A stretch of 36,028 bases of DNA, taken from NCBI GenBank assembly GCA_900548255.1, contig URKH01000010.1, forward strand, positions 1 to 36,028. Reading direction: 5' to 3'. Position numbers and translations under genes: made by a program. Below are positions 26,674-34,864 of this stretch, in pieces. Each line of letters starts with the position of its first letter. Positions within the stretch are counted from its first letter, which is position 1. The notes under the pieces are model-generated. The model ran no database searches. It was not told where the DNA came from and worked only from the letters and a program-made list of their open reading frames with translations. The stretch is from an uncultured Collinsella sp. GTDB taxonomy: Bacteria; Actinomycetota; Coriobacteriia; Coriobacteriales; Coriobacteriaceae.

Positions 26674-29253
26674 TCACCGACTGTCTGATTTCCTATGTTC
26701 ATGTCGACAAATAGGACAACCTCTCCCTTCGGCTCTTCTATAAATCGGTGCTTGCCAAGAATGGCCTTCGGAGCACTTCCACCACGCTTTCTTGCCCGAA
26801 CCGCAGACGATCTCATCTGGCTTGAGGTCTACGTTCTTTTCCCAATCCCACTCCGCCAACAGGTCGGGATATCGAGAAGCGAGATCGTTATACCCCTTCA
26901 AGCAACGTTTGTTTGAGCAGTACGGACATCCAACGCCTTGCTTAACTCGGCTTTTTATTTGCGCTTCCCACTCGTGTCCCTTTTCGCAGAGCCACCAGGC
27001 CTTTGCATGACTGCCAGCGACCACTTCATTGGGTTTCTTATGCCCATTTTTGGTCGGATGCCATTGGGATGCAATTTCAGGTGCAGCACTCGCCAAATCG
27101 TTGAACCCCTCAAGAACCTTTTTTCCTGCACAATAAGAGCAGCCTTTACCATAAACACGATTGGCTACAGTCGCCTGATAGTGATGCCCTCGATCGCAGA
27201 TCCACCACACCTTAGTGTCGGCTCCATTCGTAACATCCGAAGGCAAAATAATTCCATTCCTCTCGAAATCCCACTCTTTGCAAAGTTCTGGATGAGTAAC
27301 GTCGAGACTGTCATGGGTCAGCAGATGCGTAACGTGTTTTGCTTTCCCTCTCTTCACTTTTGAACAGATTGGACAACCTTTGCCAAGCGTGCGGTTGGAT
27401 ACTGTGGCTCGGTATTCATGACCATTAGGGCAGACCCACCAAGGCTTGCGTTTCGTGCTTCCTCTGGTTACATCCCTGGGTGTCAAAGGCGCATTTTTTG
27501 TGGGATGCCATTCAGCAGCAATTTCAGGATTCGTGGTGGCAAGGTCACTGAAACCGACGAGCAGCTTCACGCCCGCGCAATAGGGACAACCATTACCACG
27601 ACTTCGATTGTCTACCGAACTCTGCCACTCGTGCCCCTTCTCGCAAAGCCACCAGACCTTCTTGCCGCTAGATCGGCTGATCATTTCAGGCGTAAGGATG
27701 CCGTTCTTCGTCGGATGCCATTCCCTAGCAAGATCAGGATTGGTTGCTGACAAGCTGTTGGCCTTTTGCCCAGAAACATATTGGCTGTATATGGCGATCC
27801 TGTCACGTTCTATGTCCACATCAGGAACTTCGGCTAAACCAAGAAGCCGGCTGATTCGAGCAATAACATTAGGAATTTGAGAACCATTGATCGAGCTTTG
27901 GCAATATAAGGTTGTTTCGAAATCCTCTAGCACATCCTCGGCTCTCTTCACTTCTTTAATGCGTATGAGCTTAATGTCACGCTCGATAAAAAATTGGTCT
28001 TTTTTCTTCTCGCGCTCCTTTACCGCAAGCGAAGCATGCCAAAAGGCTCCGTCGTATTCGATGCCCGCATTCAACTCCGGAAGCCAAACATCAACCTCAT
28101 ACTTTCCGTCATATTGATATCTGTTGAAAGCAGGAGTGATTTTAGAGAAGTAGAAATACAATGCCTGCTCCGGAAAGCTCGTCTTGCCTTCCTTGGCGCA
28201 AACAGGACACCCCGTCCCAATGCTGCGATTTGCCGGCGTAGCCTGATACTCATGCCCAAAAGGACAAAGCCACCAAACCTTCTTCCTCGAACTTCCAGCA
28301 GCAATATCGGTAGGCTTCAAATTTCCATTTTTTGCAGGATGCCACTCAGACGCAATAACAGGATTGGTTGTCGCCAAGTCGTTATAGCCAGGCCAAACCA
28401 TTTGATTGGAGCAATAAGGGCATCCCGCACCAGAGGTTCTCTGGCTTACCTCAGCTAACCATGTATGACCCTTATCGCATTGCCACCAGACCTTCTTATT
28501 GCTCCCCACCGTTACATCGGAAGGCTTTAAGTTTCCGTTAAGACTAGAAGCCCATTCGAGTGCTATATCCGGCCGATTGAATTGAAGGTCGTTGAATCCA
28601 GGCTTGACGACTTTTCGTGCGCAAACTGGACACGTATGGTTTTCGGCAGTCCGTTTATATACAGAGGCAGTCCAGCGATGACCACAAACATGGCAAACCC
28701 AACGAGATCGCAGATTCGAGAGGCAGGATATTTCAGAAGGCTGAGCTTCGTTCAGCTCATAATCCCAATCCTGCAGAAGTTCAGGAAACTTCTCCGCAAG
28801 GGAGCCGTTCTTTCTAAGAGCTGCTTCGCTGCGACGTTTCCCTTTATTCAGAGAGGCGCAAGCGGGGCAACCGCGGCCCTTCGTGCGGTTAAATACCGAG
28901 GCTTCCCATTCATGTCCACGCTCGCAGATCCACCAAACCTTCTTATGGGAGCCCCGAGTAACCTGATCTGGAGTGAGATCGCCATTTTTCGCAGGATGCC
29001 AGGTAGCAGCAATATCAGGTTCAACAGTTGCAAGATCATTGAAGCCGACGAGCGCTCGTCTACCAGAGCAATAGGGGCAACCTTGCCCTTTGCTCCTGTT
29101 GTTGGGACTTGCCTCCCACTCATGACCACGAGCGCAACGCCACCAGACCTTCTTCACGCTGCCGAAGGAAATCGAACCCGGCGTAAGCTCGCCGTTCTTA
29201 GTAGGATGCCATTCATCAACCAATTCAGGTCGCTCTGTCGCAATACTTCTCAC
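26674..29253 (-). CDS. Ten zinc-ribbon repeats around a PD-(D/E)XK-like nuclease core
   Basis: This 859-aa protein contains ten copies of a zinc-ribbon repeat of about 55 residues: W(H/D)xxKN, then KKVWWxCxxGHEWEA, then NRxxGxGCPYC, with four metal ligands. It looks like the DUF4379 probable zinc-ribbon domain. Five copies (about 9-62, 78-132, 157-211, 228-281, 297-352) precede and five (505-559, 575-630, 654-708, 724-779, 796-849) follow a non-repeat core at about 355-480. The core has FPEQALYFYF, then YEVDVWLPELNAGIEYDGAFWH (D388, E399, D401) and RDIKLIRIKE, as in Vsr/DUF559-type PD-(D/E)XK endonucleases. The start is a GTG at 29253 with GGAGG six bases upstream. The repeats probably grip nucleic acid while the core cuts it. 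An island setting next to an AbiE-like system suggests a defence role, which is inference. Confidence 0.85.
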   Translation of the reverse strand: MRSIATERPELVDEWHPTKNGELTPGSISFGSVKKVWWRCARGHEWEASPNNRSKGQGCPYCSGRRALVGFNDLATVEPDIAATWHPAKNGDLTPDQVTRGSHKKVWWICERGHEWEASVFNRTKGRGCPACASLNKGKRRSEAALRKNGSLAEKFPELLQDWDYELNEAQPSEISCLSNLRSRWVCHVCGHRWTASVYKRTAENHTCPVCARKVVKPGFNDLQFNRPDIALEWASSLNGNLKPSDVTVGSNKKVWWQCDKGHTWLAEVSQRTSGAGCPYCSNQMVWPGYNDLATTNPVIASEWHPAKNGNLKPTDIAAGSSRKKVWWLCPFGHEYQATPANRSIGTGCPVCAKEGKTSFPEQALYFYFSKITPAFNRYQYDGKYEVDVWLPELNAGIEYDGAFWHASLAVKEREKKKDQFFIERDIKLIRIKEVKRAEDVLEDFETTLYCQSSINGSQIPNVIARISRLLGLAEVPDVDIERDRIAIYSQYVSGQKANSLSATNPDLAREWHPTKNGILTPEMISRSSGKKVWWLCEKGHEWQSSVDNRSRGNGCPYCAGVKLLVGFSDLATTNPEIAAEWHPTKNAPLTPRDVTRGSTKRKPWWVCPNGHEYRATVSNRTLGKGCPICSKVKRGKAKHVTHLLTHDSLDVTHPELCKEWDFERNGIILPSDVTNGADTKVWWICDRGHHYQATVANRVYGKGCSYCAGKKVLEGFNDLASAAPEIASQWHPTKNGHKKPNEVVAGSHAKAWWLCEKGHEWEAQIKSRVKQGVGCPYCSNKRCLKGYNDLASRYPDLLAEWDWEKNVDLKPDEIVCGSGKKAWWKCSEGHSWQAPIYRRAEGRGCPICRHEHRKSDSR

Positions 29254-29343
29254 GAGAAACCTCCATCGTCAATGGTAAAGGGAAGGTTTAACACGACAAA
29301 GAAAATCCCTAAAAGGCGCGATATCGCAATCAAGCTGTATAAC

Positions 29344-29465
29344 TACCACCTATTACCGTGTTTCTACTGCGTTTGTGAAGGCGAGCTTGACCAATAGGCT
29401 CGCACGATTTCGGCGAACTTGGAAAATCGTATCACCGGGAAAGAGCCCGCAGTGTCCGTGTTGAC
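29344..29465. repeat. 160-bp island repeat, copy 2, left part
   Basis: This is the left 122 bases of the second repeat copy, lying 90 bases upstream of the zinc-ribbon nuclease gene. It breaks off in the loop of its hairpin (GCAGTGTCCG, 29449-29458) exactly where the transposon is inserted. The right part resumes at 31296. Confidence 0.8.
29458..29465. repeat. 8-bp target site duplication, left
   Basis: GTGTTGAC immediately left of the transposon is repeated exactly at 31296-31303 immediately right of it. Eight bases is the duplication length known for IS1595-family elements. Confidence 0.9.
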
Positions 29466-29489
29466 CGTTGTGTTAGACCGCTTTGGATA
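29466..29489. repeat. Left terminal inverted repeat of the transposon
   Basis: These 24 bases match the reverse complement of 31272-31295 except for one base (G versus A at the fourteenth position). Confidence 0.92.
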
Positions 29490-29502
29490 CTGGGACTTTT
29501 CC

Positions 29503-29508
29503 TATAAT
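29503..29508 (+). promoter_or_regulatory. -10 box of the passenger gene
   Basis: A perfect TATAAT lies 41 bases before the passenger gene start, inside the transposon just past the left inverted repeat. The gene therefore carries its own promoter; a clear -35 is not seen (CTTTGG at 16-base spacing). Confidence 0.6.
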
Positions 29509-29548
29509 CTTTCTTGCTTAGATAGCAGGCGAAAGCGAAGGAGCTCCT

Positions 29549-30043
29549 ATGGTCACCAAGGATGATGCGTGTTGGATAATCGGCCTTTCCGCAGGTGCGG
29601 GCATTGGCGTATACCTTGATGGCGGCTGGGGCGTCGATGCGCTTGTCGGGCGTGAGACCAGGGCTCATAACGACATCGACCTGTTCGTTCAGCGCGGGGA
29701 TTACCAAAGGTTCGTGGATCTAATTGCTGATGAGGGGTTTTCCGAGGTGGCTGCATCTTTCACCACCGAAGATCACACGGTGTGGCAAGACGAGGCGGGG
29801 CGCATCGTCGACCTGCATTGCTTCGATTTCGCCGAGAATGGCGATATTCTGTATCAGGGAGATCGTTTTCCCGGGGAGGTCTTTTCGGGGAGGGGGCGCA
29901 TCGGCGAGGTGGAGGTGTCGTGCATCGACCCCGAAAGCCAGCTGTTGTTTCACTTGGGCTATCAGCATGACGAGCACGACGCCCACGATGTCATGCTCCT
30001 ATGCCGTGAGTACGGTTTCGACGTTCCCGAAGAATATCGCTAG
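29549..30043 (+). CDS. Lincosamide/aminoglycoside nucleotidyltransferase-like passenger protein
   Basis: This 164-aa protein has the small antibiotic nucleotidyltransferase pattern: YLDGGWGVDAL (22-32), AHNDIDLFV (39-47) with D42 and D44, a third acidic position in IVDLHCFDF (D88), and the ESQLLFHLGYQHDEHDAHDV segment near the end. Length and motif order match Lnu(C)/Lnu(A)-type lincosamide transferases and the ANT(2'') fold, which inactivate drugs by adding AMP. The sequence is clearly diverged, so the substrate cannot be stated and resistance is not proven. AAGGAG lies six bases upstream of the ATG. It sits between the left inverted repeat and the convergent transposase gene, so it moves with the element. 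Confidence 0.8.
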   Translation: MVTKDDACWIIGLSAGAGIGVYLDGGWGVDALVGRETRAHNDIDLFVQRGDYQRFVDLIADEGFSEVAASFTTEDHTVWQDEAGRIVDLHCFDFAENGDILYQGDRFPGEVFSGRGRIGEVEVSCIDPESQLLFHLGYQHDEHDAHDVMLLCREYGFDVPEEYR

Positions 30044-30114
30044 CTGTTGCTATTTGCATCGGGGCACGACTTCAGCGCTTGCCGCAGATGCGCTGCGCCA
30101 GACCGCCCTGGACA

Positions 30115-31197
30115 TCACGCCACGCCGTATATGGCCCTCCGCGCACGCGAGTCCCATTTCGCCTGCTTGATCCAGTACTCGTAGAACGGATAGGGGGTCA
30201 CCTTGTACTGGCGCCAGGTCTTCTCGTACGTGCCGCGGGCTGCCTGCCTCACTATGAGCTCGGCGAGCTCGTCCGCGCTCCTGCGGACCTTGAAGCACCA
30301 TGTCCACTTGAACCAGGCGAGGTAGTTCTCGAGGCGTCTCGTGGAGACACCCCGGAACCTGCCGATGAAGTGCCTCATCTGGGAGTGGAGGCTGTTCACC
30401 CTGTTGATGGCGTGCTCCTCCCTCTTGCTGGCGATGTGCGCGCCGACGCCGAGGGCGGGCAGGACGCGGCGGTACACGTGCGCACGGTCCGTCGAGATTA
30501 TCGCGCCGGCCGCGAGCTTGTCGGCGAGCAGCTCCCTGGCTGCCGCCTCGTCGAGGCCGCCCCTCCCCGCGATCTCGTAGAAGATGTCGCCGGCGTCGTT
30601 GATGCCGGTGAGCACGCATATCTTCTCGTGCCCGTCGGTTCCCTGCGACCTTGTGCGGGGCTTCCTGGGCATGCCGGACTCCGACCTGGAGCGGTTTCCC
30701 TTGAAGCTCTCCCTGAAGAAGCACTCGTCGAGCTCGGCCCCGCCGCCGGCCTCCACGCGGAAGGCGGGCATGCGCTTGGCCATGGCCTCGAGCAGCCTGT
30801 GGCGCATGAAGAACGCCGTCTTGAGGCACACGCCGCACTTTTCCGCCGACTCGCGCAGCGGGAGCATGTCCACGTGGCACTCCGCGAACCTCATCCAGGC
30901 CGACCTGTCGAGCTTGGTGGTGGAGAAGATGCGCATGGTGGCGTCGGTGAAGGTCCTGGCGCACCCTCGGCAGAGGAACCGCTGACGGCCGCGCCCGTCT
31001 CGCCCCCTCTTCACGTAATGCGGGGAGCCGCACCAGGGGCAGGCTCTGTCGGGATCGTCTTCCGCCCCCTCGCTTGCCGCGAGTTCGAAAAGCTCCGCGT
31101 CTATCAGCGCCTTGAGCGATCTCAGGACCCTGCTCTTCTCGGCAGCCGTCATCTGCGGGAGGAACTGCCTCGTCAGCTGGGTGAGCACGTCTTCCAT
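30115..31197 (-). CDS. IS1595-family (ISXO2-like) transposase
   Basis: This 360-aa protein mobilises the surrounding element. It has an N-terminal zinc ribbon (C53, C56, C76, C79: CPWCGSPHYVKRGRDGRGRQ onward) and an ISXO2-like DDE-type core. Acidic residues are D157 (AELDECFF) and D237 (IISTDRAH); the third position lies in the HAINRVNSLHSQMRHFIGRF region (H262 to H271), where IS1595 relatives use Asn or Glu. The RGVSTRRLENYLAWFKW stretch is typical. I chose the start at 31197 because GGAGG lies five bases upstream; the frame extends to 31278, but that would begin inside the right inverted repeat. The frame is intact. Confidence 0.93.
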   Translation of the reverse strand: MEDVLTQLTRQFLPQMTAAEKSRVLRSLKALIDAELFELAASEGAEDDPDRACPWCGSPHYVKRGRDGRGRQRFLCRGCARTFTDATMRIFSTTKLDRSAWMRFAECHVDMLPLRESAEKCGVCLKTAFFMRHRLLEAMAKRMPAFRVEAGGGAELDECFFRESFKGNRSRSESGMPRKPRTRSQGTDGHEKICVLTGINDAGDIFYEIAGRGGLDEAAARELLADKLAAGAIISTDRAHVYRRVLPALGVGAHIASKREEHAINRVNSLHSQMRHFIGRFRGVSTRRLENYLAWFKWTWCFKVRRSADELAELIVRQAARGTYEKTWRQYKVTPYPFYEYWIKQAKWDSRARRAIYGVA

Positions 31198-31271
31198 TGC
31201 AACCTCCATCTCTCCTGATGATGGAATTGTCGCAACCGGGGCCCCGTCGCGTGTACTGCGTGCAGGACACT

Positions 31272-31295
31272 TATCCAAAGTGGTCTAACACAACG
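31272..31295. repeat. Right terminal inverted repeat of the transposon
   Basis: The reverse complement of these 24 bases matches the left end at 23 positions and ends flush with the target duplication. Confidence 0.92.
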
Positions 31296-31343
31296 GTGTT
31301 GACGGACACTGCGTTTGCATTAACCCAGTTAATATATGTAATG
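31296..31343. repeat. Target duplication (right) and right part of 160-bp repeat copy 2
   Basis: GTGTTGAC (31296-31303) is the right target duplication. It continues into CGGACACTGC (the second hairpin arm, 31303-31312), TTTGCATTAACCCAG and TTAATATATG, matching the end of repeat copy 1. Confidence 0.85.
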
Positions 31344-31431
31344 AAAGATTAGGCTCGCTTTTCAAGACAACGCAAAACGGCCGCTTTGGCGGAAAGGATG
31401 CCCATAAAAGCCTCGAATCAGGGTTCGTCCG

Positions 31432-31450
31432 CTGGGACAAATTGTCCCAG
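31432..31450. repeat. GGGACAA/TTGTCCC palindrome
   Basis: CTGGGACAAATTGTCCCAG is a perfect 9-bp inverted repeat around a single base. It lies 90 bases right of repeat copy 2 and 91 bases before the next gene start. Related palindromes occur at 26137-26151 and 26504-26519, and split arms at 35357-35429. Confidence 0.75.
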
Positions 31451-31540
31451 TTCCGAGCGACGAGACGCCCGCGTAACGCGGAAGGGGGACCCATGGGAAT
31501 GCGACAGGGAAAGCAGGTTTACACCGTCGGAGAGGACCGT

Positions 31541-32662
31541 ATGTCAAGACAGGAACGCCACATCAAACTTCCAAAGGAGCCCCAAGAGGCGATTGACACC
31601 CTCGAGCGATTCGTGGTCAGGGCACGTCGAATCGAGGCACACTCATTGGTCAAGAGCAAGAAGGTAAAAGAGCTTGCCCAACCAAGCTATACCCTCCGCT
31701 TCAACGACTCGACGGTTTCGATGAGACTGAACAGCAGACCGGAAGACGAGGAGATCTTCGAATCGCTAGCGGCAAGGATACGGCCATGCATCGTCGACAG
31801 CGAGCCCATTCAGCTCGAAAAGGTCGTCGCGGCAATCCGCGTTCTCACCTCAACCGTCGAGCTGGATGAGAGGCAGAGCAAGCTGCTTGAGCTCGTCAAC
31901 TCATGGTGCAAGGAGCACATTGCGCCTCATTCCTACAACGCCATCTCATCTCACGAGGAGATAGGGGAGCTCAATTCGGACAAAGTGACGTCTGCATCCG
32001 ACACCCTGCTGGGCCTCGGCTGGTACTACGCCGACCTCGTCCACGCCGACCCCAGGCAGGAGAAGGAAGCGGCACTCGAGTTCCCTTATGACTTCAGATA
32101 CAACCAGGGCGTGGTGCTCGTATCGCACCTGGCGCTCATCATAAGCTCTCTGCTCAAGCTGATCCGGGAGATCAGCGACGTCAGTGAGCTCGGTCTATCG
32201 CCTGAAGTCTGGACCTCTCAGGTAACCGCAGGGGGCGGCCCCTTCGAGTTCGGAGTGGGCAAAGTCTATGTCGGACCCGCTGGCTTCGTGCCGCCGACGG
32301 GCGCCGCGATGGATGAGATCCCGGGATTCAAAGAACTAGACTTAGTGACCGCAAGGCGCATGCAGGACCCCGGCTGCGCCGTAGACGCCCGATTCGTCAA
32401 TGATTCTGGCGAGGTAATCGAGACCCATGATGGCTTCTATATCATCGATACGGAACACAACTGCGTTGTGATCAGCATCGAGGACAAAATCCTCCTATCA
32501 GGGAGCCCGGAAGAGGGATCGAGCCCTGTCGGGGAGCTCCCGTTTGAGCAAGCGTTCTTCTCGAAAGCCGCTGGTCCCGTTGACGGGAAGACGGAGCAGT
32601 TCTTGGAATTCCTGGCGAAGGCAAAGGCCGCAGGCAAGATTGAGATTTCGATGTCGTGGTGA
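31541..32662 (+). CDS. Island protein of unknown function
   Basis: I do not recognise this 373-aa protein. It is acidic and soluble-looking, with a mostly helical N-terminal two-thirds and a beta-rich stretch near the end (ARFVNDSGEVIETHDGFYII and NCVVISIEDKILLSG). One hydrophobic helix is present (VVLVSHLALIISSLLKLI, about 192-209), possibly buried rather than membrane-spanning. No catalytic motif is obvious. I prefer the start at 31541 because GGAGAGG lies five bases upstream; an alternative ATG at 31493 with GAAGGGGG would add 16 residues. It follows a palindrome and the second 160-bp repeat, so it looks like a separate cassette of the island. A defence or stress role would be a guess from location. 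Confidence 0.65.
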   Translation: MSRQERHIKLPKEPQEAIDTLERFVVRARRIEAHSLVKSKKVKELAQPSYTLRFNDSTVSMRLNSRPEDEEIFESLAARIRPCIVDSEPIQLEKVVAAIRVLTSTVELDERQSKLLELVNSWCKEHIAPHSYNAISSHEEIGELNSDKVTSASDTLLGLGWYYADLVHADPRQEKEAALEFPYDFRYNQGVVLVSHLALIISSLLKLIREISDVSELGLSPEVWTSQVTAGGGPFEFGVGKVYVGPAGFVPPTGAAMDEIPGFKELDLVTARRMQDPGCAVDARFVNDSGEVIETHDGFYIIDTEHNCVVISIEDKILLSGSPEEGSSPVGELPFEQAFFSKAAGPVDGKTEQFLEFLAKAKAAGKIEISMSW

Positions 32663-32935
32663 GGGACTCCCATACAGGGCACCGTCACATTCCCGAAAGC
32701 CCCGTCCAATGGCAAAGAGAGACCAACTGACGAGAGCGCATAGAACGCCTTCCGCCGCCTTTTCTGCGCATGATTGATAGAGCCACTTTGGTGGAGGTTC
32801 CTGTTCTTATCGAATGCCTCGAAGGCAAGAAGGACTTCCCAGTAGCCATTTCTACCACCAATGAAGGGCGTAAAATTTTTTACTCAATCTGAATGTGGGA
32901 TAATTCGACGAAAGAAAAGGGGTTACGGAGCCGCC
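32663..32935. other. Intergenic region with a possible 40-codon frame
   Basis: This 273-base gap lies between two island genes. A plus-strand frame at 32770-32892 would encode 40 residues (MIDRATLVEVPVLIECLEGK onward) with protein-like composition but no ribosome binding site; it may be the tail of a lost gene. A GATAAT at 32899-32904 is a weak -10 candidate for the next gene. No repeat of the island family is seen here. Confidence 0.3.
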
Positions 32936-34864
32936 ATGGATCAGAAATTACAAGCGATGATCGAAGAGCTGCAAAGCAAAAGCGGCAAACCCACCCATGA
33001 AGAGGCTCAGAGGATCCAAAGGAGCCTACCCGTCCCCAACGACCACGTCATTCTCTGGGCGGACATGATCTCGTATGGAGGATACCCTGCCGGAATCGCC
33101 CTCACCGATCGCGCATTCATATCCAAAGCGCCCAAGAAAGACGTGAAGGCTGCCAACAAAGAAGCCAAAGCAAAAGCGAAGGAAACCGGCGAGAAGGCCC
33201 AGAAACTGAATGCAATCTACCGCATCATCCCATGGGATTTCTTCGATCCCGAAGACTACGACATCCTGGAGCGCTGGGATAAAGGAAATCGCAGATATGC
33301 GATCAAATACAAAGACGAGACCCTCGCGGTATTCGAGAACAAGGCTATGTACGAAGCGTTCAGGGAATACCGTTCCGATGTGATAAGGCAAAAGAGAGAA
33401 GCGGAGGAGTTGGCCGAGAGATCGACGATCAGCGCCCTGAACTCCTTCACCGTGGAGGGCGTGATGTTCAATGCAGCCTATGGCGCAGGACAGACGAAGA
33501 CGGGCCATGGAATCTACGCGGAGGAAGCTGGCGCGAAGCTTGATTGGATTCACGGCGAGAAGTCAACGGTAGTCGGAAGAGACAACGCCAAGAACGGCCC
33601 CGACAAGATAGTCGGGGCATCCCCGGTGCAGTGCAAGTTCTGCAAAACGGCATACCAAACCGTAGAGGCCTGCTTCAAGAAAACGCCGGCTGGCACCAAG
33701 GAATTCAGGTACTACGACCTCAACGACAACCCGATGAAGATAGAGGTTCCGAAGGACCAGTACGCGGACGCCGTCGCCTATATGAAAACGCGCATCGAGC
33801 AAGGAGCCGTTAAAGGAGTCAACGATCCAGAAGCGGCGCTTGATATCATCCGCAAGAGCAACCTCTCATACCAGCAGGTTCGCAACCTTGCCAAGCCGGG
33901 AACAGTGGAATCGCTCGTCTACGACTTCGCCGAGTGCTCTATAACATGCACTTCCGCACTGGGCATTTCCGCCGTCTGCGCATTTGCCCAAGCGCTATGG
34001 AGCACCAGAAGTCCAAAGGAGGCGGCGAAGTGCGCAATCGTTACGGGCGTCCGGGTCTACGGGCTCAGCTTCGCCGGAAGCGTCATCGCCTCCCAGCTGT
34101 CCAGGACCAGCTTCTTGAACGCAATAAACCCGTTGGCTGCGGGCATTACCAAGAGGATAGGGCCCAAAGCGGCACAGGAAATAGTAAACGCATTTCGGGC
34201 GATGGCCGGGAAGAAGGCCGTATACGGCGCTGCAGCACAGAAGAGCTTCGCGAAGTTTCTTGGATCGAACCTCATTACCCAGGGGGTCATGTTCGTAGTC
34301 TTCGCCGCACCGGACACATACAGACTGATTGAAGGAAGGCTGTCCGGGGCGCAATATACGAAGAACATGGCGTCTCTACTCGTGTCGTTCGGAAGCACGA
34401 TTGCCGGGACGGCGGCGACAGGGGCTATCGCAGGGAAAAAGCTCACCGACAAAGTCGACAAAAAAGCAGTGAAGATCATCGGGATGGGCGGAGGCCTGCT
34501 GATAGGGGGCGTCGCGGGAGCAGCGACGAAGGCCGTCGGAGACATAATCCGAGAAGACGACGCGCTATGGACGACTCGAATGTTCAACGCCGTCTTCGTC
34601 AATATGGAAATAGAGCATCTCCTAACTGCAGAAGAGCAGGATGCTGCCATATCCCAACTTGACTCCGATAAAAAGAGCCTGAGAAAGCTCCAGGAAAAAC
34701 TAGTGAGCTCGAAAGAGCAGGAGAAGGAGATTAGAGAGTATCTGCAGCCTCTATTTGAGAGGGTCCTGAAACCTCGCAAGAGGGTCACGGAGCGCGACAT
34801 GGAAACGCTGGCCGAAGACCTGGCCGAAGCGCTAAAAGAGGAGGATCGTGAAATTGAAGTGTGA
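32936..34864 (+). CDS. Large protein with PH-like N-terminus and glycine-rich hydrophobic segments
   Basis: This 642-aa protein has no function I can name. Residues about 30-150 (VILWADMISYGGYPAGIALT, IYRIIPWDFFDPEDYDIL, YAIKYKDETLAVFENKAMYEAF) read like a bacterial PH domain. A conserved-looking centre follows (about 180-330): AGQTKTGHGIYAEEAGAKLD, VVGRDNAKNGPDKIVG, PMKIEVPKDQYADAV, and LAKPGTVESLVYD. Residues about 335-540 hold several hydrophobic, glycine/alanine-rich stretches such as GSTIAGTAATGAIAGKKL and GMGGGLLIGGVAGAATKAVG, compatible with membrane insertion. The last 80 residues form a charged coiled coil (LDSDKKSLRKLQEKLVSSKE). I recall larger families with the TGHGxxAE/NAKNGxDRI pattern annotated only as hypothetical. 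CGGAG precedes the chosen ATG at 32936. Its end overlaps the next gene by 17 bases. Confidence 0.7.
   Translation: MDQKLQAMIEELQSKSGKPTHEEAQRIQRSLPVPNDHVILWADMISYGGYPAGIALTDRAFISKAPKKDVKAANKEAKAKAKETGEKAQKLNAIYRIIPWDFFDPEDYDILERWDKGNRRYAIKYKDETLAVFENKAMYEAFREYRSDVIRQKREAEELAERSTISALNSFTVEGVMFNAAYGAGQTKTGHGIYAEEAGAKLDWIHGEKSTVVGRDNAKNGPDKIVGASPVQCKFCKTAYQTVEACFKKTPAGTKEFRYYDLNDNPMKIEVPKDQYADAVAYMKTRIEQGAVKGVNDPEAALDIIRKSNLSYQQVRNLAKPGTVESLVYDFAECSITCTSALGISAVCAFAQALWSTRSPKEAAKCAIVTGVRVYGLSFAGSVIASQLSRTSFLNAINPLAAGITKRIGPKAAQEIVNAFRAMAGKKAVYGAAAQKSFAKFLGSNLITQGVMFVVFAAPDTYRLIEGRLSGAQYTKNMASLLVSFGSTIAGTAATGAIAGKKLTDKVDKKAVKIIGMGGGLLIGGVAGAATKAVGDIIREDDALWTTRMFNAVFVNMEIEHLLTAEEQDAAISQLDSDKKSLRKLQEKLVSSKEQEKEIREYLQPLFERVLKPRKRVTERDMETLAEDLAEALKEEDREIEV

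Larger units (their letters stand above)
29466..31295. mobile_element. IS1595-family transposon with a nucleotidyltransferase passenger gene
   Basis: The 1,830-bp element has 24-bp terminal inverted repeats (29466-29489 and 31272-31295, 23 of 24 matching, outer end CGTTGTGTTAGACC) and a perfect 8-bp target duplication. It carries an ISXO2-like transposase on the minus strand and, convergent to it, an LnuC/ANT-like nucleotidyltransferase gene on the plus strand. Removing the element and one duplication restores an intact hairpin in the 160-bp repeat, which shows that the insertion postdates the repeat. Both ends, the duplication and the transposase frame are intact, so it may still move. A related IS with an lnu(C) passenger (MTnSag1/ISSag10) is known from streptococci, recalled from the literature. 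Confidence 0.93.

Noticed and set aside
26409..26714. 101-codon plus-strand frame after repeat copy 1
   Set aside because: It starts inside the repeat, has no ribosome binding site and no recognisable domain.
26674..29253. CRISPR-like regular repeats
   Set aside because: The periodicity of about 210-240 bases comes from the tandem zinc-ribbon codons; there are no short identical repeats with unique spacers.
30050..31270. 406-codon minus-strand frame overlapping the transposase
   Set aside because: Arginine-rich out-of-frame reading of the transposase gene; zinc ribbon and catalytic acids are only in the other frame.
32770..32892. 40-codon frame MIDRATLVEV onward
   Set aside because: Protein-like composition but no ribosome binding site or homology that I can see; kept only as a note in the intergenic entry.
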